Notes under the pieces: model-generated
What the model was told of the DNA's origin: nothing
The model's database searches: none
The model's input: the letters and a program-made list of their open reading frames with translations, nothing else
Position numbers and translations under genes: made by a program
Source: Mycobacterium sp. 050128
GTDB lineage: Bacteria > Actinomycetota > Actinomycetes > Mycobacteriales > Mycobacteriaceae
Direction: 5' to 3'
Assembly: GCF_036409155.1 (NCBI RefSeq)
Contig: NZ_JAZGLW010000001.1
Location: 2,790,001-2,854,000, forward strand
Length of the DNA stretch: 64,000 nucleotides
Shown: piece after piece, positions 1 through 9,720 of the stretch
Numbering within the stretch: the stretch's first letter is position 1
Layout: each line of letters begins with the position of its first letter

Positions 1-359
1 CCGACAACCACATCGTGCTGCTCGACGTCACCTCGTTCGGCCTGACCGGACGCCAAGCCGAGTCGGCCCTGCTAGACGCCGGCGTGGTGACCAACCGCAA
101 CGCCATCCCGGCCGACCCGAACGGCGCCTGGTACACCAGCGGGATCCGGCTCGGCAGCCCGGCGCTGACCACCCGCGGCTTCGGTCCCGACGAATTCGAC
201 CGGGTGGCCGAGCTGATGATCGATGTGCTGGGCAATACGGCACCGGAAGGCAGCTCCAAGGCCAAGTACTCACTGGCTGACGGCACCGCCGAACGGGTCA
301 GCGCGGCCGCCGCCGAATTGCTGGCCGCCAATCCGCTGTACCCGGGCCTTACGGTCTAG
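1..359 (+). CDS. glyA: Serine hydroxymethyltransferase, C-terminal part (runs off left edge)
   Basis: About 118 C-terminal residues of a PLP-dependent serine hydroxymethyltransferase, the cytosolic enzyme that interconverts serine and glycine and loads C1 units on tetrahydrofolate. Visible family blocks are [12 protein letters not shown] and [15 protein letters not shown], both typical of the GlyA C-terminal domain. The reading frame is open to the first base of the window, so the start lies outside. It stops with TAG, 72 bp before desA2. The glyA1-desA2-phoH2 order is the one I recall for M. tuberculosis Rv1093-Rv1095. Mycobacteria have two glyA copies; the neighbours favour glyA1. Confidence 0.93.
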   Translation, partial: DNHIVLLDVTSFGLTGRQAESALLDAGVVTNRNAIPADPNGAWYTSGIRLGSPALTTRGFGPDEFDRVAELMIDVLGNTAPEGSSKAKYSLADGTAERVSAAAAELLAANPLYPGLTV

Positions 360-390
360 GTTTTCGCTAGTCGGCCGCGACACGGCCCGG

Positions 391-430
391 CAGGTTTTAT
401 TGAACCTGTGTCTATCGGTTACAGTAACCG
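391..430 (+). promoter_or_regulatory. desA2 promoter with perfect 15-bp palindromic operator
   Basis: CGGTTAC-A-GTAACCG (416-430) is a perfect palindrome ending one base before the desA2 ATG. It contains TACAGT (420-425), a TANNNT -10 hexamer placed so that transcription would begin at or next to the ATG, implying a leaderless mRNA. A second inverted repeat, CAGGTT-N6-AACCTG, lies at 391-408. A TetR-type repressor bound here would block the -10. MadR, the known TetR-family regulator of mycobacterial desA1/desA2, is the obvious candidate; that link is inferred. Confidence 0.65.
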
Positions 431-431
431 C

Positions 432-1259
432 ATGGCACAGAAACCTGTCGCTAATGCGCTGACCCTGGAACTCGAGCCGGTCGTCGAGGCCGAAATGGAC
501 CGCCACCTGTCCACCGACGACATTTGGTTCGCTCACGACTACGTGCCGTTCGACCGGGGCGAGAACTTCGCCTTCCTCGGCGGACGCGACTGGGACCCGT
601 CCAGCATGACGCTGCCCAGGAAATTCACCGACGCCTGCGAGATCCTGCTGCTGCTCAAGGACGACCTGGCCGCTCATCACCGCGAGCTCGTCGAGCACTT
701 CATTCTCGAGGACTGGTGGGGCCGCTGGCTGGGTCGCTGGACCGCCGAGGAGCACCTGCACGCCATCGCGCTGCGCGAGTACCTGGTGGTGACCCGCGAG
801 GTCGACCCCACCGCCAACGAAGAGGCCCGCGTCGAGTACCTGATGCAGGGCTACCGCGCCGAGAAGTACACACAGGTGGAGACCCTGGTGTACATGGCGC
901 TCACCGAGCGCACCTACGCGGTCTTCACCCGCAACCTGGCCGCCCAGCTCGAGGAGCCGATCTTGGCCGGGCTGATCGACCGGATCCACCGCGACGAGGT
1001 GCGCCACGAGCTGTTCTTCTCCAATCTCGTCGCGCACTGCCTGACCTACACCCGCGACGAGACGATCGACGCGATTGCCAAGCGCGCGGCCGAACTGCAG
1101 GTCGTCGGTGGCGACATCCGCGGATACGCGGACAAGGTGCGCAATGTCGCCGCCGCCGGAATTTTCGGACCCGCCGAGCTGCGCCAGGCGATCGCCGACC
1201 GCATCACCGAGTGGGGCGTCGCTGACGAGCCCAAACTGCGGCAGTTCGTCGGCGGCTAA
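432..1259 (+). CDS. desA2: Acyl-ACP desaturase DesA2-like (diiron)
   Basis: Soluble fatty acid desaturase of the acyl-ACP type, 275 residues, matching the length I recall for M. tuberculosis DesA2. The two EXXH metal motifs of the ferritin-like diiron fold are present as E107-x-x-H110 (in EEHLH) and E189-x-x-H192 (in DEVRH). The ATG at 432 is preferred over the in-frame codon 24 bp upstream because MAQKPV is the family N-terminus and the upstream codon falls inside the promoter palindrome. In mycobacteria DesA1/DesA2 act in mycolic acid biosynthesis; the exact double-bond position made by this copy is unknown. Confidence 0.92.
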   Translation: MAQKPVANALTLELEPVVEAEMDRHLSTDDIWFAHDYVPFDRGENFAFLGGRDWDPSSMTLPRKFTDACEILLLLKDDLAAHHRELVEHFILEDWWGRWLGRWTAEEHLHAIALREYLVVTREVDPTANEEARVEYLMQGYRAEKYTQVETLVYMALTERTYAVFTRNLAAQLEEPILAGLIDRIHRDEVRHELFFSNLVAHCLTYTRDETIDAIAKRAAELQVVGGDIRGYADKVRNVAAAGIFGPAELRQAIADRITEWGVADEPKLRQFVGG

Positions 1260-1361
1260 GCCCGCCGTCGCGAGCGTCCCGCGGTTCGCGGTCCTCATCA
1301 CATCCCGGCGTCGGCGCGCCTGCGCTGCTGCAAAGCGGCGACGAGAGTAGCGTCATTCTCG

Positions 1362-1505
1362 ATGGTCAGCGTCTTGCTCAGCTGCCAGGGCGGCACCTCC
1401 CGTCAACACAACGGAAGGACCGGCCCCGGTCCTGGTGTCGCAGTTCCCGCCGACATGCCTGTGCGGGTCCGCGCGGGCTTATCCCGCTCGAGGAGCGCTA
1501 CGTGA
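1362..1505 (+). CDS. Putative short partner of PhoH2 (phoAT-like, 47 aa)
   Basis: A 47-residue Arg/Ser/Gly-rich reading frame starts at ATG 1362 and ends in TGA 1503-1505, overlapping the GTG start of phoH2 by four bases (GTGA). This is classical translational coupling. Published work on mycobacterial phoH2 describes a short upstream antitoxin-like gene, phoAT, in exactly this position, so the call rests on position and overlap, not on sequence recognition. The Shine-Dalgarno is weak (GAGAG about 14 bp upstream). A GC-rich inverted repeat, AGGACCGG-CC-CCGGTCCT (1416-1433), lies inside it and could fold in the mRNA. It may be a leader region rather than a protein gene. Confidence 0.45.
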   Translation: MVSVLLSCQGGTSRQHNGRTGPGPGVAVPADMPVRVRAGLSRSRSAT

Positions 1506-2803
1506 CCGAAATCCGGACCTACGTGATCGACACTTCCGTGCTGCTGTCCGACCCGTGGGCATGTAGTCGGTTCGCCGAACACGAGGTGGTGGTCCCGCTT
1601 GTGGTGATCAGCGAACTGGAGGCTAAACGCCACCACCATGAGCTGGGATGGTTTGCTCGACAGTCGCTGCGATTGTTCGACGATCTGCGACTGGAGCATG
1701 GGCGCCTCGATCAGCCCATTCCCGTTGGGACACAAGGCGGTACGCTGCACGTCGAGCTCAATCACACCGATCCGAGCGTGCTGCCGGCCGGTTTCCGGAC
1801 CGAGAGCAACGACTCCCGGATCCTGAGCTGCGCGGCCAACCTCGCCGCCGAAGGCAAGCGGGTTACGTTGGTCAGCAAGGACATTCCGCTGCGCGTCAAG
1901 GCCGCCGCCGTGGGCCTGGCCGCCGACGAGTACCACGCGCAAGACGTGGTGGCCTCCGGCTGGTCGGGGATGCAGGAGATCGAGACCGCGACCGAGGACA
2001 TCGACGCACTCTTCGCCGACGGCGAGATCGATCTGGTGGAAGCGCGAGACCTCCCATGCCACACCGGAATTCGGCTGCTGGGCGGCAGCTCGCACGCGCT
2101 GGGCCGGGTGACGGCGGCCAAACGCGTCCAGCTGGTTCGCGGTGACCGCGAGGTGTTCGGGCTGCGCGGCCGCTCCGCTGAGCAGCGCGTCGCGCTCGAC
2201 CTGCTGCTCGACGAGTCGGTAGGCATCGTGTCGCTGGGCGGCAAGGCCGGAACCGGCAAGTCGGCGTTGGCCCTGTGTGCCGGTCTCGAGGCGGTGCTGG
2301 AACGGCGGACCCAGCGCAAAGTCGTGGTGTTCCGTCCGCTGTACGCCGTCGGCGGCCAGGAGCTGGGCTACCTGCCCGGCAGCGAGAGCGAGAAGATGGG
2401 CCCCTGGGCGCAGGCCGTGTTCGACACCCTGGAAGGTCTGGCCAGTCCGGCCGTGCTCGAGGAGGTGCTGTCGCGCGGCATGCTCGAGGTGTTGCCGCTG
2501 ACCCACATTCGCGGGCGCTCGCTGCACGACTCGTTCGTGATCGTCGACGAGGCGCAGTCGTTGGAGCGCAACGTCTTGCTGACCGTGCTGTCCAGGCTGG
2601 GCACCGGATCGCGAGTGGTACTCACCCACGACATCGCCCAGCGCGACAACCTGCGGGTGGGCCGCCATGACGGTGTCGCGGCCGTGATCGAGAAGCTCAA
2701 GGGTCACCCGCTGTTTGCGCACATCACCCTGCTGCGCAGCGAGCGCTCGCCGATCGCCGCGCTGGTCACCGAGATGCTCGAGGAGATCGCCGGGCCGCAG
2801 TGA
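1502..2803 (+). CDS. phoH2: PIN-PhoH fusion ATPase/RNase PhoH2
   Basis: A 433-residue fusion of an N-terminal PIN RNase domain (about 1-135) and a C-terminal PhoH-type RecA-like ATPase. PIN acidic residues include D10 (VIDTS), E38/E40 (ISELE) and the ESNDSRIL and VSKDIPLR blocks. Walker A is GGKAGTGKS (246-254) and Walker B FVIVDEAQ (345-352). Characterised PhoH2 proteins are ATP-dependent, sequence-specific RNA helicase/RNases; this is expected to be cytosolic. The GTG at 1502 is supported by AGGAG at 1491-1495 with a 6-bp gap and by the GTGA overlap with the short upstream frame. Confidence 0.93.
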   Translation: MTEIRTYVIDTSVLLSDPWACSRFAEHEVVVPLVVISELEAKRHHHELGWFARQSLRLFDDLRLEHGRLDQPIPVGTQGGTLHVELNHTDPSVLPAGFRTESNDSRILSCAANLAAEGKRVTLVSKDIPLRVKAAAVGLAADEYHAQDVVASGWSGMQEIETATEDIDALFADGEIDLVEARDLPCHTGIRLLGGSSHALGRVTAAKRVQLVRGDREVFGLRGRSAEQRVALDLLLDESVGIVSLGGKAGTGKSALALCAGLEAVLERRTQRKVVVFRPLYAVGGQELGYLPGSESEKMGPWAQAVFDTLEGLASPAVLEEVLSRGMLEVLPLTHIRGRSLHDSFVIVDEAQSLERNVLLTVLSRLGTGSRVVLTHDIAQRDNLRVGRHDGVAAVIEKLKGHPLFAHITLLRSERSPIAALVTEMLEEIAGPQ

Positions 2804-2815
2804 GGCGGCCGCCGT

Positions 2816-2887
2816 CTGGGCGTCGAGTGCGCGCCGGCGGCGGGATTTCAGCCGTTTAATCGCCCTGGACGCACACTCGACGCCCAG
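2816..2887. repeat. 14-bp perfect inverted repeat between phoH2 and the deacetylase gene
   Basis: CTGGGCGTCGAGTG (2816-2829) pairs perfectly with CACTCGACGCCCAG (2874-2887) across a 44-bp spacer. A partial third copy of the GCGCACTCGA core follows at 2891-2900. There is no U-run. It could be a mycobacterial intrinsic terminator for phoH2, an operator, or a dispersed intergenic repeat. Confidence 0.5.
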
Positions 2888-2919
2888 GTTGCGCACTCGA
2901 GGGCGAGTAGGCTGCCAAG

Positions 2920-3804
2920 GTGCCGAAACGACCCGACAGCCAGGCCTGGCGCTATTGGCGGACCGTGTTCGGTGTCGTGGCTGCCGGTGCGGTACTGGTG
3001 ATCGGTGGCCTGACCGGGCACGTGACGCGCGCCGACAATCTGAGCTGCTCGGTGGTCAAGTGTGTCGCGCTGACCTTCGACGACGGGCCAAGTCCGTTCG
3101 ACGAGCGGCTGCTGCAAGTCCTGAAGGACAGTGGCATCCCAGACGCCAAGGCCACCTTCTTCCTGATCGGCAACAAGGTGGCCGCCAACCCGGCCGGCGC
3201 CCGGCGCATCGCCGACGCCGGCATGGAAATCGGCAACCACACCTGGGAACACCCCAACATGACGACGATCCCGCCCGAAGACGTCGCGCCGCAGTTCGCC
3301 AAGGCCAACGACGCGATCAGCGGCGCGACCGGGCGGACCCCGACGCTGTATCGTCCGGCCGGCGGGCTGTCCACCCCCGATGTGCGCCAGACCGCCGCCC
3401 GCTATGGGTTGGCCGAAATCCTGTGGGATGTCATCCCTTTCGATTGGGCAAACGATTCGAACACCGCCGCGACGCGGTACATGCTGATGACCTACATCAA
3501 GCCCGGCTCGGTAGTGCTGTTCCACGACACCTACTCGAGCACCGTCGACCTGGTGTATCAGTTCATTCCGGTGCTCAAGGCCAACGGCTACCGCCTGGTG
3601 ACGGTCAGCGAACTGCTTGGTTCGCGGGCGCCGGGCAGCAGCTACGGCAGCCGCGAAAACGGGCCGCCCGCCAACGAACTTCACGACATCCCGCCCGCCG
3701 ACATCCCGACGCTGCCCAACACGCCGTCGCCCAGGCCGATGCCGAATTTCCCGATCACCGACATCCCCGGCCAGAACTCGGGTGGGCCAAATAACGGTGC
3801 GTGA
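2920..3804 (+). CDS. Exported polysaccharide (peptidoglycan-type) deacetylase, NodB family
   Basis: A 294-residue NodB-fold metal-dependent deacetylase, counterpart by position of Rv1096. An N-terminal membrane/signal segment (about residues 13-32) is followed by the catalytic domain: motif 1 TFDDGP (52-57, with D54/D55), motif 2 NHTWEH (metal ligands H107 and H111), motif 3 RPAGG, motif 4 around DVIPFDW and motif 5 LFHD. The acidic and histidine ligands are complete, so it should be active on N-acetylated cell-wall sugars outside the membrane. The tail from about 225 is Pro/Asn-rich and probably disordered. The GTG start gives the expected charged-then-hydrophobic N-terminus. Confidence 0.88.
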   Translation: MPKRPDSQAWRYWRTVFGVVAAGAVLVIGGLTGHVTRADNLSCSVVKCVALTFDDGPSPFDERLLQVLKDSGIPDAKATFFLIGNKVAANPAGARRIADAGMEIGNHTWEHPNMTTIPPEDVAPQFAKANDAISGATGRTPTLYRPAGGLSTPDVRQTAARYGLAEILWDVIPFDWANDSNTAATRYMLMTYIKPGSVVLFHDTYSSTVDLVYQFIPVLKANGYRLVTVSELLGSRAPGSSYGSRENGPPANELHDIPPADIPTLPNTPSPRPMPNFPITDIPGQNSGGPNNGA

Positions 3805-3828
3805 GCGCCGCGCGACTACCTTGAGAGG

Positions 3829-5382
3829 GTGAGCAAAGCAGCAGACTGGCTGCGAGGTCGGCGATCGCGCGATCAGGCGGCGACATCCGGGCCGGCGCAG
3901 CGCAAGTCAGCTCGCAGGCTGTCCATCGAATACGCGATCGACCTTGCCCTGTCCTACGTCATCGCCGTCATCGACGTTGCCGCCATCCTGATTCCGCTGC
4001 GCGGCCACACATTCCTCAACACCGACGTCGATTTCGCGCAAAGGAACACGCCGACGATCGTGGTGCTGGTTGCGGCGGGGACCGTCGGTGTGGCGGTGGC
4101 CGGCATGGTCAGCCTTGCCCCGACGCTGCGGTGGTATGCGGCCGGCGCAGAACCCACCGTTGCGCAGCGCGAAGCCGCGATGAAACTCGCCGGCCGCCAA
4201 ACCGCGATCCTGATGGTGGCCTGGGGTCTGGCCGGCGCGATCCTGCTCCTGGTCAATCTCGACGGCGGCGCCGCCCTGCTGTTGCCGATGGTGCTCGGCG
4301 TGGCGCTGGGTGCCCCGGCCGCCGCGGGCACGGGAATGCTGCTCGCGCAACGCACCCTGCGCCCCGTCATGGGCGCGGCGACCCGGGGGCTCGAGCCTCG
4401 GCTGGCGGTGCCCGGTGTGTTCGCGCGACTGGTCATACTCTGGTTTCTGGTCAGCGCACTTCCCATCGGCATCGTCGCCACCCTGGTGGTGCTGCGCACC
4501 TACGGTTGGCTGATTCAGAAGTCCGCGTCGCTGGACGTGCCGATCCTGGTGGTGTCGCTGGCCGCGCTGCTGCTCGGGCTGCCCACGATGATCCTGACGT
4601 CGCGATCGATTTCGGATCCGATCGGCGAAGTCGTCGACGCGATGGCTCAGGTCGAGCGCGGCAACATCGACACCACCGTCGGCGCGTACGAGCGATCCCA
4701 AATCGGGCGCCTGCAAACGGGATTCAACCGTATGGTGGCCGGTCTCGCCGAGCGTGACCGGCTACGCGACCTGTTCGGGCGTCACGTCGGGGCCGACGTC
4801 GCCCAGCGCGCGATCGAAGAGGGTGCGTCGCTGTCGGGCGATGTGGCCGAGGCGGCGGTGCTGTTCATCGATCTGGTGGGTTCGACTCAGCTCGCGGAAA
4901 GCCATCCGCCCCAAGAGGTTGCCGACGTGCTCAACGACTTTTTCCGCATCGTGGTCGGCGCCGTCGACGAACACGGCGGCCTGATCAACAAATTCGCGGG
5001 CGATGCCGCGCTGGCGATCTTCGGGGTACCCCTGCGCACGGGCGAGCCGTCATCGGCGGCACTGGCTACGGCGCGCACGCTGGGTACCCAACTGCGCCGC
5101 CTCCCCGTCGATTTCGGTATCGGGGTGTCGGCGGGCCGGGTCTTCGCCGGCAACATCGGCGCCGAAAACCGGTATGAATACACCGTGATCGGAGATGCGG
5201 TCAACGAGGCCGCACGCCTGGCGGATCTGGCCAAGACCTCGGATCGGCGCATCCTGTGCTCGGCGGCGGCCATCGACCGGGCCGACGAGACCGAACGGGG
5301 TCACTGGGCGCAGTGCTATTCCACCGTGCTTCGCGGCCGCTCCGAAGCCACCCACGTGTCGGCGCCCGCGGGCCCCGCCTGA
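3829..5382 (+). CDS. Membrane class III adenylyl cyclase with HAMP domain
   Basis: A 517-residue protein: cytosolic basic N-terminus, about six membrane segments (30-260), a HAMP-like linker (SRSISDPIGEVVDAMAQVE, about 260-310) and a class III cyclase domain to the C-terminus. Catalytic residues look complete: metal aspartates D348 (LFIDLVGS) and D392 (FAGD), the adenine-specifying pair K388 and D456, and N459/R463 for transition-state binding. It should make cAMP. The architecture resembles the Rv1318c-Rv1320c group. I do not recall a cyclase between Rv1096 and Rv1097c in M. tuberculosis, so this is an extra gene at this locus. GTG 3829 has GAGAGG just upstream. Confidence 0.88.
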   Translation: MSKAADWLRGRRSRDQAATSGPAQRKSARRLSIEYAIDLALSYVIAVIDVAAILIPLRGHTFLNTDVDFAQRNTPTIVVLVAAGTVGVAVAGMVSLAPTLRWYAAGAEPTVAQREAAMKLAGRQTAILMVAWGLAGAILLLVNLDGGAALLLPMVLGVALGAPAAAGTGMLLAQRTLRPVMGAATRGLEPRLAVPGVFARLVILWFLVSALPIGIVATLVVLRTYGWLIQKSASLDVPILVVSLAALLLGLPTMILTSRSISDPIGEVVDAMAQVERGNIDTTVGAYERSQIGRLQTGFNRMVAGLAERDRLRDLFGRHVGADVAQRAIEEGASLSGDVAEAAVLFIDLVGSTQLAESHPPQEVADVLNDFFRIVVGAVDEHGGLINKFAGDAALAIFGVPLRTGEPSSAALATARTLGTQLRRLPVDFGIGVSAGRVFAGNIGAENRYEYTVIGDAVNEAARLADLAKTSDRRILCSAAAIDRADETERGHWAQCYSTVLRGRSEATHVSAPAGPA

Positions 5383-5389
5383 AACCGCC

Positions 5390-6412
5390 TTACTTCGAGA
5401 CCTTCAGCGATCCGATCACCTGGCTGAGCAGTCCCGCCGAGGCTGAATCGCCGATGGGCGTTGCGCCCAGGAAGATGGTGACCGGCTTGGTGTCGACCGC
5501 GATGATGACCACGGAGTCGCCCTTCACCTTGCGGGCGGGGTCGGCGATCGTGACATCGGCGTCCACCCGGGCTGCCTTGATTCCCTCAACCGTGATCGAC
5601 GACTTGTTGATCGGACCCAGCGTGGGTGAGGCGTTCGAATAGCCCGGGCCTTCGGCCACGCAATTCATCAACTTCGCGGCCTGCGTGCTGACGTCCATGC
5701 TGGGAACGAAGTTGCTGATCGCGACCTCGGCCTGCATCACCCATTGGCTGGCGCCCGGCACCTCCTGCGCCAGCCCTACTGCGCCAATGAGATTCGGAGT
5801 CTGGTCATCCGAAAACGGCACCCATCCGGGTGCCGCGCTGGCCGGAAACGACAACTTGCCCGCCTTGATCGGCGCACCGCCCGCGGGCTTATCGCCACCG
5901 GACACATTCGGCGTGCAATCGCTTGCGGTCTGACCCGAACCACCCGGCTGCTGCGACGTCGGCGCGGCCGTCGTCGTCGACGGATTGGCTTTGGGCCCCT
6001 TGGGCTCGTTGTTCAGACTGACGACGAGGATCACCACCAGCGCGATGACACCCAGCACCGCGATGCCGGCGACGATCAGCCATGGCATGTTCGACCGAGG
6101 TCCGTTCGGCGGCGGTCCCGGTGGGTAGGAGCCGGGCGGCCAGCCGGGGGGATACTGCTGTCCCCCGGTCTGACCGTAGGGCTGGCCCGGATACGAAGGA
6201 TCCATCCCGCCTTGGGGATTGGTGAACGGACCCGTCGGCGGGTAAGGGTAGGCACCGCTCTGCGGCCCCGAGTAGGGACCGCCGGGCGGGTACGGGGGAG
6301 GGCCGCCCGGAGGCGGGCCCCCTTGCGGTGGGCCACCCCAATAAGGGCCCTGCCCATACGGATTCGCGCCGTACGGATCTTGTCCGTACGGGCCGCCTGG
6401 AGGAACCGTCAT
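5390..6412 (-). CDS. Gly/Pro-rich single-pass membrane protein (Rv1097c-like)
   Basis: A 340-residue protein with a cytosolic N-terminus of about 105 residues built from Pro/Gly/Tyr-rich repeats (PPGG, YGQ, NPYG), one membrane helix (WLIVAGIAVLGVIALVVILVV, near 110-131), a Ser/Thr/Pro linker and an extracytoplasmic domain of about 160 residues. The outer domain recalls the small LpqN/LpqT-type mycobacterial fold by its PGW...FPASAAP pattern, but that is a weak impression. Function unknown. Its stop lies 7 bp from the convergent cyclase stop and its ATG lies 19 bp downstream of the fum stop, so it is probably cotranscribed with fum. Confidence 0.8.
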   Translation of the reverse strand: MTVPPGGPYGQDPYGANPYGQGPYWGGPPQGGPPPGGPPPYPPGGPYSGPQSGAYPYPPTGPFTNPQGGMDPSYPGQPYGQTGGQQYPPGWPPGSYPPGPPPNGPRSNMPWLIVAGIAVLGVIALVVILVVSLNNEPKGPKANPSTTTAAPTSQQPGGSGQTASDCTPNVSGGDKPAGGAPIKAGKLSFPASAAPGWVPFSDDQTPNLIGAVGLAQEVPGASQWVMQAEVAISNFVPSMDVSTQAAKLMNCVAEGPGYSNASPTLGPINKSSITVEGIKAARVDADVTIADPARKVKGDSVVIIAVDTKPVTIFLGATPIGDSASAGLLSQVIGSLKVSK

Positions 6413-6431
6413 AGCAGAACCACCCCCACTT

Positions 6432-7835
6432 TTATTTCGCCGGTTTGACCTTGGCCATCGCCAGCACGTCTAGCCGGCGGTCCAGTTCCTCGATCGACAA
6501 CTTGTCGCCAATCAGGCCGCGGTCGATCACGGTCTGACGGATCGTCTTGCGCTCTTTGAGCGCTTGCTTGGCCACGGCGGCGGCTTCCTCGTAACCGATG
6601 GCCGAGTTCAAGGGGGTCACGATCGACGGCGACGACTCGGCCAACTCGCGCAGGTGCTCTTCATTGGCCTTCAGGCCGACGATGCAGCGCTCGGCGAACA
6701 ACTTTGACACGTTGCTCAGCAGCTTGAAGGATTCCAAGATGTTGCGGGCCATCATCGGGATGTAGACGTTGAGTTCGAACGCGCCCGACAAGCCGCCCAC
6801 CGCGACGGCGGCGTCGTTGCCGATCACCTGGGCGGCCACCTGCGTAACCGCCTCTGGCAGAACCGGATTGACCTTGCCCGGCATGATCGAGCTACCCGGC
6901 TGCAGGTCCGGCAGCGCGATCTCGGCCAAACCGGTCAGCGGCCCGGACCCCATCCAGCGGATGTCGTTGGCGATCTTGGTCAGTGACACGGCAATGGTGC
7001 GCAGTGCACCGGACGCCTCCACCAGGCCGTCACGCGCCGCCTGAGCCTCGAACGAGTTTGCTGCCGTGCGCAATTCGGACAGCCCAGTCGACGCGACCAG
7101 CGCCTCGACCACCTTGGCGCCGAAGCCGTCGGGAGCGTTGAGGCCGGTGCCCACCGCGGTTCCGCCGATGGCCAGCTCACCGAGGCGCGGCAGCGTGGCG
7201 CGCACCCGCTCGATCCCCGCCTCGATCTGTCGGGCGTAGCCGCTGAATTCCTGGCCGAGTGTGACCGGGACGGCGTCCATCAGGTGGGTGCGGCCGGACT
7301 TGACCACGCTGTGCCATTCGCCGGCCTTGGTCGCGAGCGCGTCGTGCAGGACCTCGAGCGCCGGGATCAGATGGCGCACCGCGGCTTCGGTCGCCGCGAT
7401 GTGGGTGGCGGTCGGGAAGGTGTCGTTGGACGACTGCGACATGTTGACGTCGTCGTTGGGGTGCACCGTAACGCCGTTGGCCGCCGCGATGGACGCGATC
7501 ACCTCGTTGGTGTTCATGTTGGAGCTGGTGCCCGAGCCGGTCTGGAAGACGTCGATCGGGAACTGGTCGTCGTGTTTACCGTCGGCGATCTCGGCCGCCG
7601 CGGCGATGATCGCGTCGGCCTTCTCCGGCGCCAGCAGCCCGAGGTCGGCGTTCACCCGCGCGCAAGCGCCCTTCAGCAGCCCCAGCGCCCGGATCTGCGC
7701 GCGCTCGAGGCCCCGGCCGGAAATCGGAAAGTTCTCCACAGCGCGCTGGGTTTGCGCTCGCCACAACGCCTTTGCGGGTACACGTACCTCGCCCATGGTG
7801 TCGTGTTCGATGCGATATTCGGCGCTTTCGGCCAT
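6432..7835 (-). CDS. fum: Class II fumarate hydratase
   Basis: A 467-residue class II (iron-independent) fumarase catalysing fumarate to malate in the TCA cycle. The family signature [11 protein letters not shown] is present, as are [13 protein letters not shown] and [15 protein letters not shown], which build the active site shared between subunits of the tetramer. The N-terminal block [19 protein letters not shown] is typical of mycobacterial Fum, fixing the ATG at 7835. It follows glpX by 36 bp on the same strand, as in M. tuberculosis (Rv1098c-Rv1099c). Confidence 0.95.
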   Translation of the reverse strand: MAESAEYRIEHDTMGEVRVPAKALWRAQTQRAVENFPISGRGLERAQIRALGLLKGACARVNADLGLLAPEKADAIIAAAAEIADGKHDDQFPIDVFQTGSGTSSNMNTNEVIASIAAANGVTVHPNDDVNMSQSSNDTFPTATHIAATEAAVRHLIPALEVLHDALATKAGEWHSVVKSGRTHLMDAVPVTLGQEFSGYARQIEAGIERVRATLPRLGELAIGGTAVGTGLNAPDGFGAKVVEALVASTGLSELRTAANSFEAQAARDGLVEASGALRTIAVSLTKIANDIRWMGSGPLTGLAEIALPDLQPGSSIMPGKVNPVLPEAVTQVAAQVIGNDAAVAVGGLSGAFELNVYIPMMARNILESFKLLSNVSKLFAERCIVGLKANEEHLRELAESSPSIVTPLNSAIGYEEAAAVAKQALKERKTIRQTVIDRGLIGDKLSIEELDRRLDVLAMAKVKPAK

Positions 7836-7871
7836 GAATGAGTTCCTCTTCGTTGGGGTGTGCTGGCGCGG

Positions 7872-8957
7872 TTACGGCAGGGGATAGGCAGCGTTGCTGT
7901 CGCCGGTGAAGTCGATCGCGGAGTATTCGTTGAGCTTCGAGAGCCGGTGGTAGGCCTCGATCATCCGGACGGTGCCCGACTTCGACCGCATCACGATCGA
8001 CTGGGTCGTGCAGCCGCCCGGGTAGTACCGGACGCCCTTGAGCAGATCGCCGTCGGTGACCCCGGTGGCGCAGAAGAAGACGTTGTCGCCGGACACCAGA
8101 TCCTCGGTGGTCAGGATCTGGTCCAGGTCGTAGCCGGCGTCGAGTGCCTTGCGGCGTTCGGTGTCGTCGCGAGGTGCCAGTTGCGCCTGGATGGCCCCGC
8201 CCATGCAGCGGATCGCCGCCGCGGCGATGATGCCCTCGGGGGTGCCGCCGATGCCGGCCAGCAAGTCGGTGCCCGAATTGGGCCGGCTCGCCGAGATGGC
8301 GCCGGCGACGTCACCGTCGGTGATCAGCCGGATACGGGCACCGGTGGCGCGGACATCTTCGATGAGCTGACCGTGGCGCGGCCGATCCAGGATGCACACC
8401 GTCATGTCGCGCACCGACAGGTCCTTGACCTTGGCGACCGCGCGGATGTTGTCGGCGATCGGCGCGGTGATGTCCAGCACGTGCGCGGCCTCGGGCCCGA
8501 CGGCGATCTTGTTCATGTAGAACACTGCCGACGGGTCGAACATCGCGCCGCGATCGGCCACCGCCAGCACCGAGATGGCGTTGGGCATGCCCTTGCTCAT
8601 CAGCGTGGTGCCATCCACGGGGTCCACGGCGAAGTCGCAGTCCGGGCCGTCGCCGTTACCGACCTCCTCGCCGTTGTAGAGCATCGGCGCCTCGTCTTTT
8701 TCGCCTTCTCCGATCACGACCACCCCGCGCATGGACACCGAGTTGACCAGTTCACGGATCGCGTCGACGGCCGCACCGTCGCCGCCCTCCTTGTCGCCAC
8801 GGCCGACCCAGCGGCCGGCGGCCATCGCGCCGGCCTCGGTGACCCGGACCAGTTCCAGGGCCAGGTTGCGGTCCGGGGCCTCGCGGCGTGCCCGTACCTG
8901 CGGGTCAGAGCCCGCAGTCGCGGTCGAAGACGAACCGGATCCGCCCGATGCTGTCAT
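7872..8957 (-). CDS. glpX: Class II fructose-1,6-bisphosphatase
   Basis: A 361-residue GlpX-type fructose-1,6-bisphosphatase, the main gluconeogenic FBPase of mycobacteria. Lithium-sensitive phosphatase motifs are clear: [18 protein letters not shown] and [12 protein letters not shown] carry the acidic metal ligands. The frame is open further upstream to 9230, but the mycobacterial N-terminus MTASGGSG at ATG 8957 and the family length support the shorter start; the longer version would cover the promoter of the divergent gene at 9038. It heads a leftward glpX-fum unit. Confidence 0.94.
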   Translation of the reverse strand: MTASGGSGSSSTATAGSDPQVRARREAPDRNLALELVRVTEAGAMAAGRWVGRGDKEGGDGAAVDAIRELVNSVSMRGVVVIGEGEKDEAPMLYNGEEVGNGDGPDCDFAVDPVDGTTLMSKGMPNAISVLAVADRGAMFDPSAVFYMNKIAVGPEAAHVLDITAPIADNIRAVAKVKDLSVRDMTVCILDRPRHGQLIEDVRATGARIRLITDGDVAGAISASRPNSGTDLLAGIGGTPEGIIAAAAIRCMGGAIQAQLAPRDDTERRKALDAGYDLDQILTTEDLVSGDNVFFCATGVTDGDLLKGVRYYPGGCTTQSIVMRSKSGTVRMIEAYHRLSKLNEYSAIDFTGDSNAAYPLP

Positions 8958-9037
8958 GGTTGCTGATTCTCCCAGAAGCTGATCGGTCCGCTGGATCTGG
9001 GCTGTGGCTGCCAGCGGCGGGCTGGGATACTGGCGGG

Positions 9038-9709
9038 GTGACCGAGGAACAGCCCAACGCCGACCAGGCCGGTGAGCCGGCACCGGCGGCCCGGCCCGCC
9101 AAACCCCGGTTGCTGCAGGACGGCCGCGACATGTTCTGGTCGCTGGCGCCGCTGGTGATCGGATGCATCCTGCTGGCCGGCATGGTCGGGATGTGTTCGT
9201 TCCAGCCGACCGGGCCGAACAAGGGCGCAATTCCGTCGTACGATGCGGCGACGGCCCTGCGCGCGGATGCTCAGACGCTGGGCTTTCCGATCCGAATGCC
9301 GCAGCTGCCCGAGGGCTGGCAGCCCAACTCCGGTGGCCGCGGCGGCATCGAGAATGGGCGCATGTCCAATGGTCAGCGCCTGGGCGCGGCCACCTCGACG
9401 GTGGGATACATCGGCCCGACGGGAATGTATCTGAGCCTGACGCAGAGCAACGCCGATGAGGACAAGCTGATCGCCTCGATCCATCCGTCGGCGTATCCGA
9501 CCGGAACGGTCGACGTCGGGGGAACGAACTGGATCGTCTATCGCGGTTCCGGTGACAGCGGCGCCGACGCCGAGCCGGTCTGGACCACCAAGCTGACCGG
9601 CCCGGGTGGAACCACCCAGATCGCGATCACGGGTGCCGCAAACCCCGATCAGTTCCGTACGCTGGCGGCGGCGACGCAGTCGCAGTCGCCCCTGCCGACC
9701 AGCCGATAG
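9038..9709 (+). CDS. DUF4245-type membrane-anchored protein (Rv1100-like)
   Basis: A 223-residue protein with a short charged N-terminus, one hydrophobic segment (about 34-55) and an extracytoplasmic domain containing [18 protein letters not shown], which I associate with the DUF4245 family found next to glpX in mycobacteria. Function unknown. GTG 9038 is chosen because the glpX-divergent gap then becomes 80 bp and the protein starts with the usual acidic leader; the frame is open further upstream but would overlap glpX. The following gene starts 11 bp after its stop. Confidence 0.78.
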   Translation: MTEEQPNADQAGEPAPAARPAKPRLLQDGRDMFWSLAPLVIGCILLAGMVGMCSFQPTGPNKGAIPSYDAATALRADAQTLGFPIRMPQLPEGWQPNSGGRGGIENGRMSNGQRLGAATSTVGYIGPTGMYLSLTQSNADEDKLIASIHPSAYPTGTVDVGGTNWIVYRGSGDSGADAEPVWTTKLTGPGGTTQIAITGAANPDQFRTLAAATQSQSPLPTSR

Positions 9710-9720
9710 GAGCGACCCGC

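Noticed and set aside
1403..2896. Minus-strand open frame opposite phoH2
   Set aside because: Walker and PIN motifs are on the plus strand; the antisense frame has no family features.
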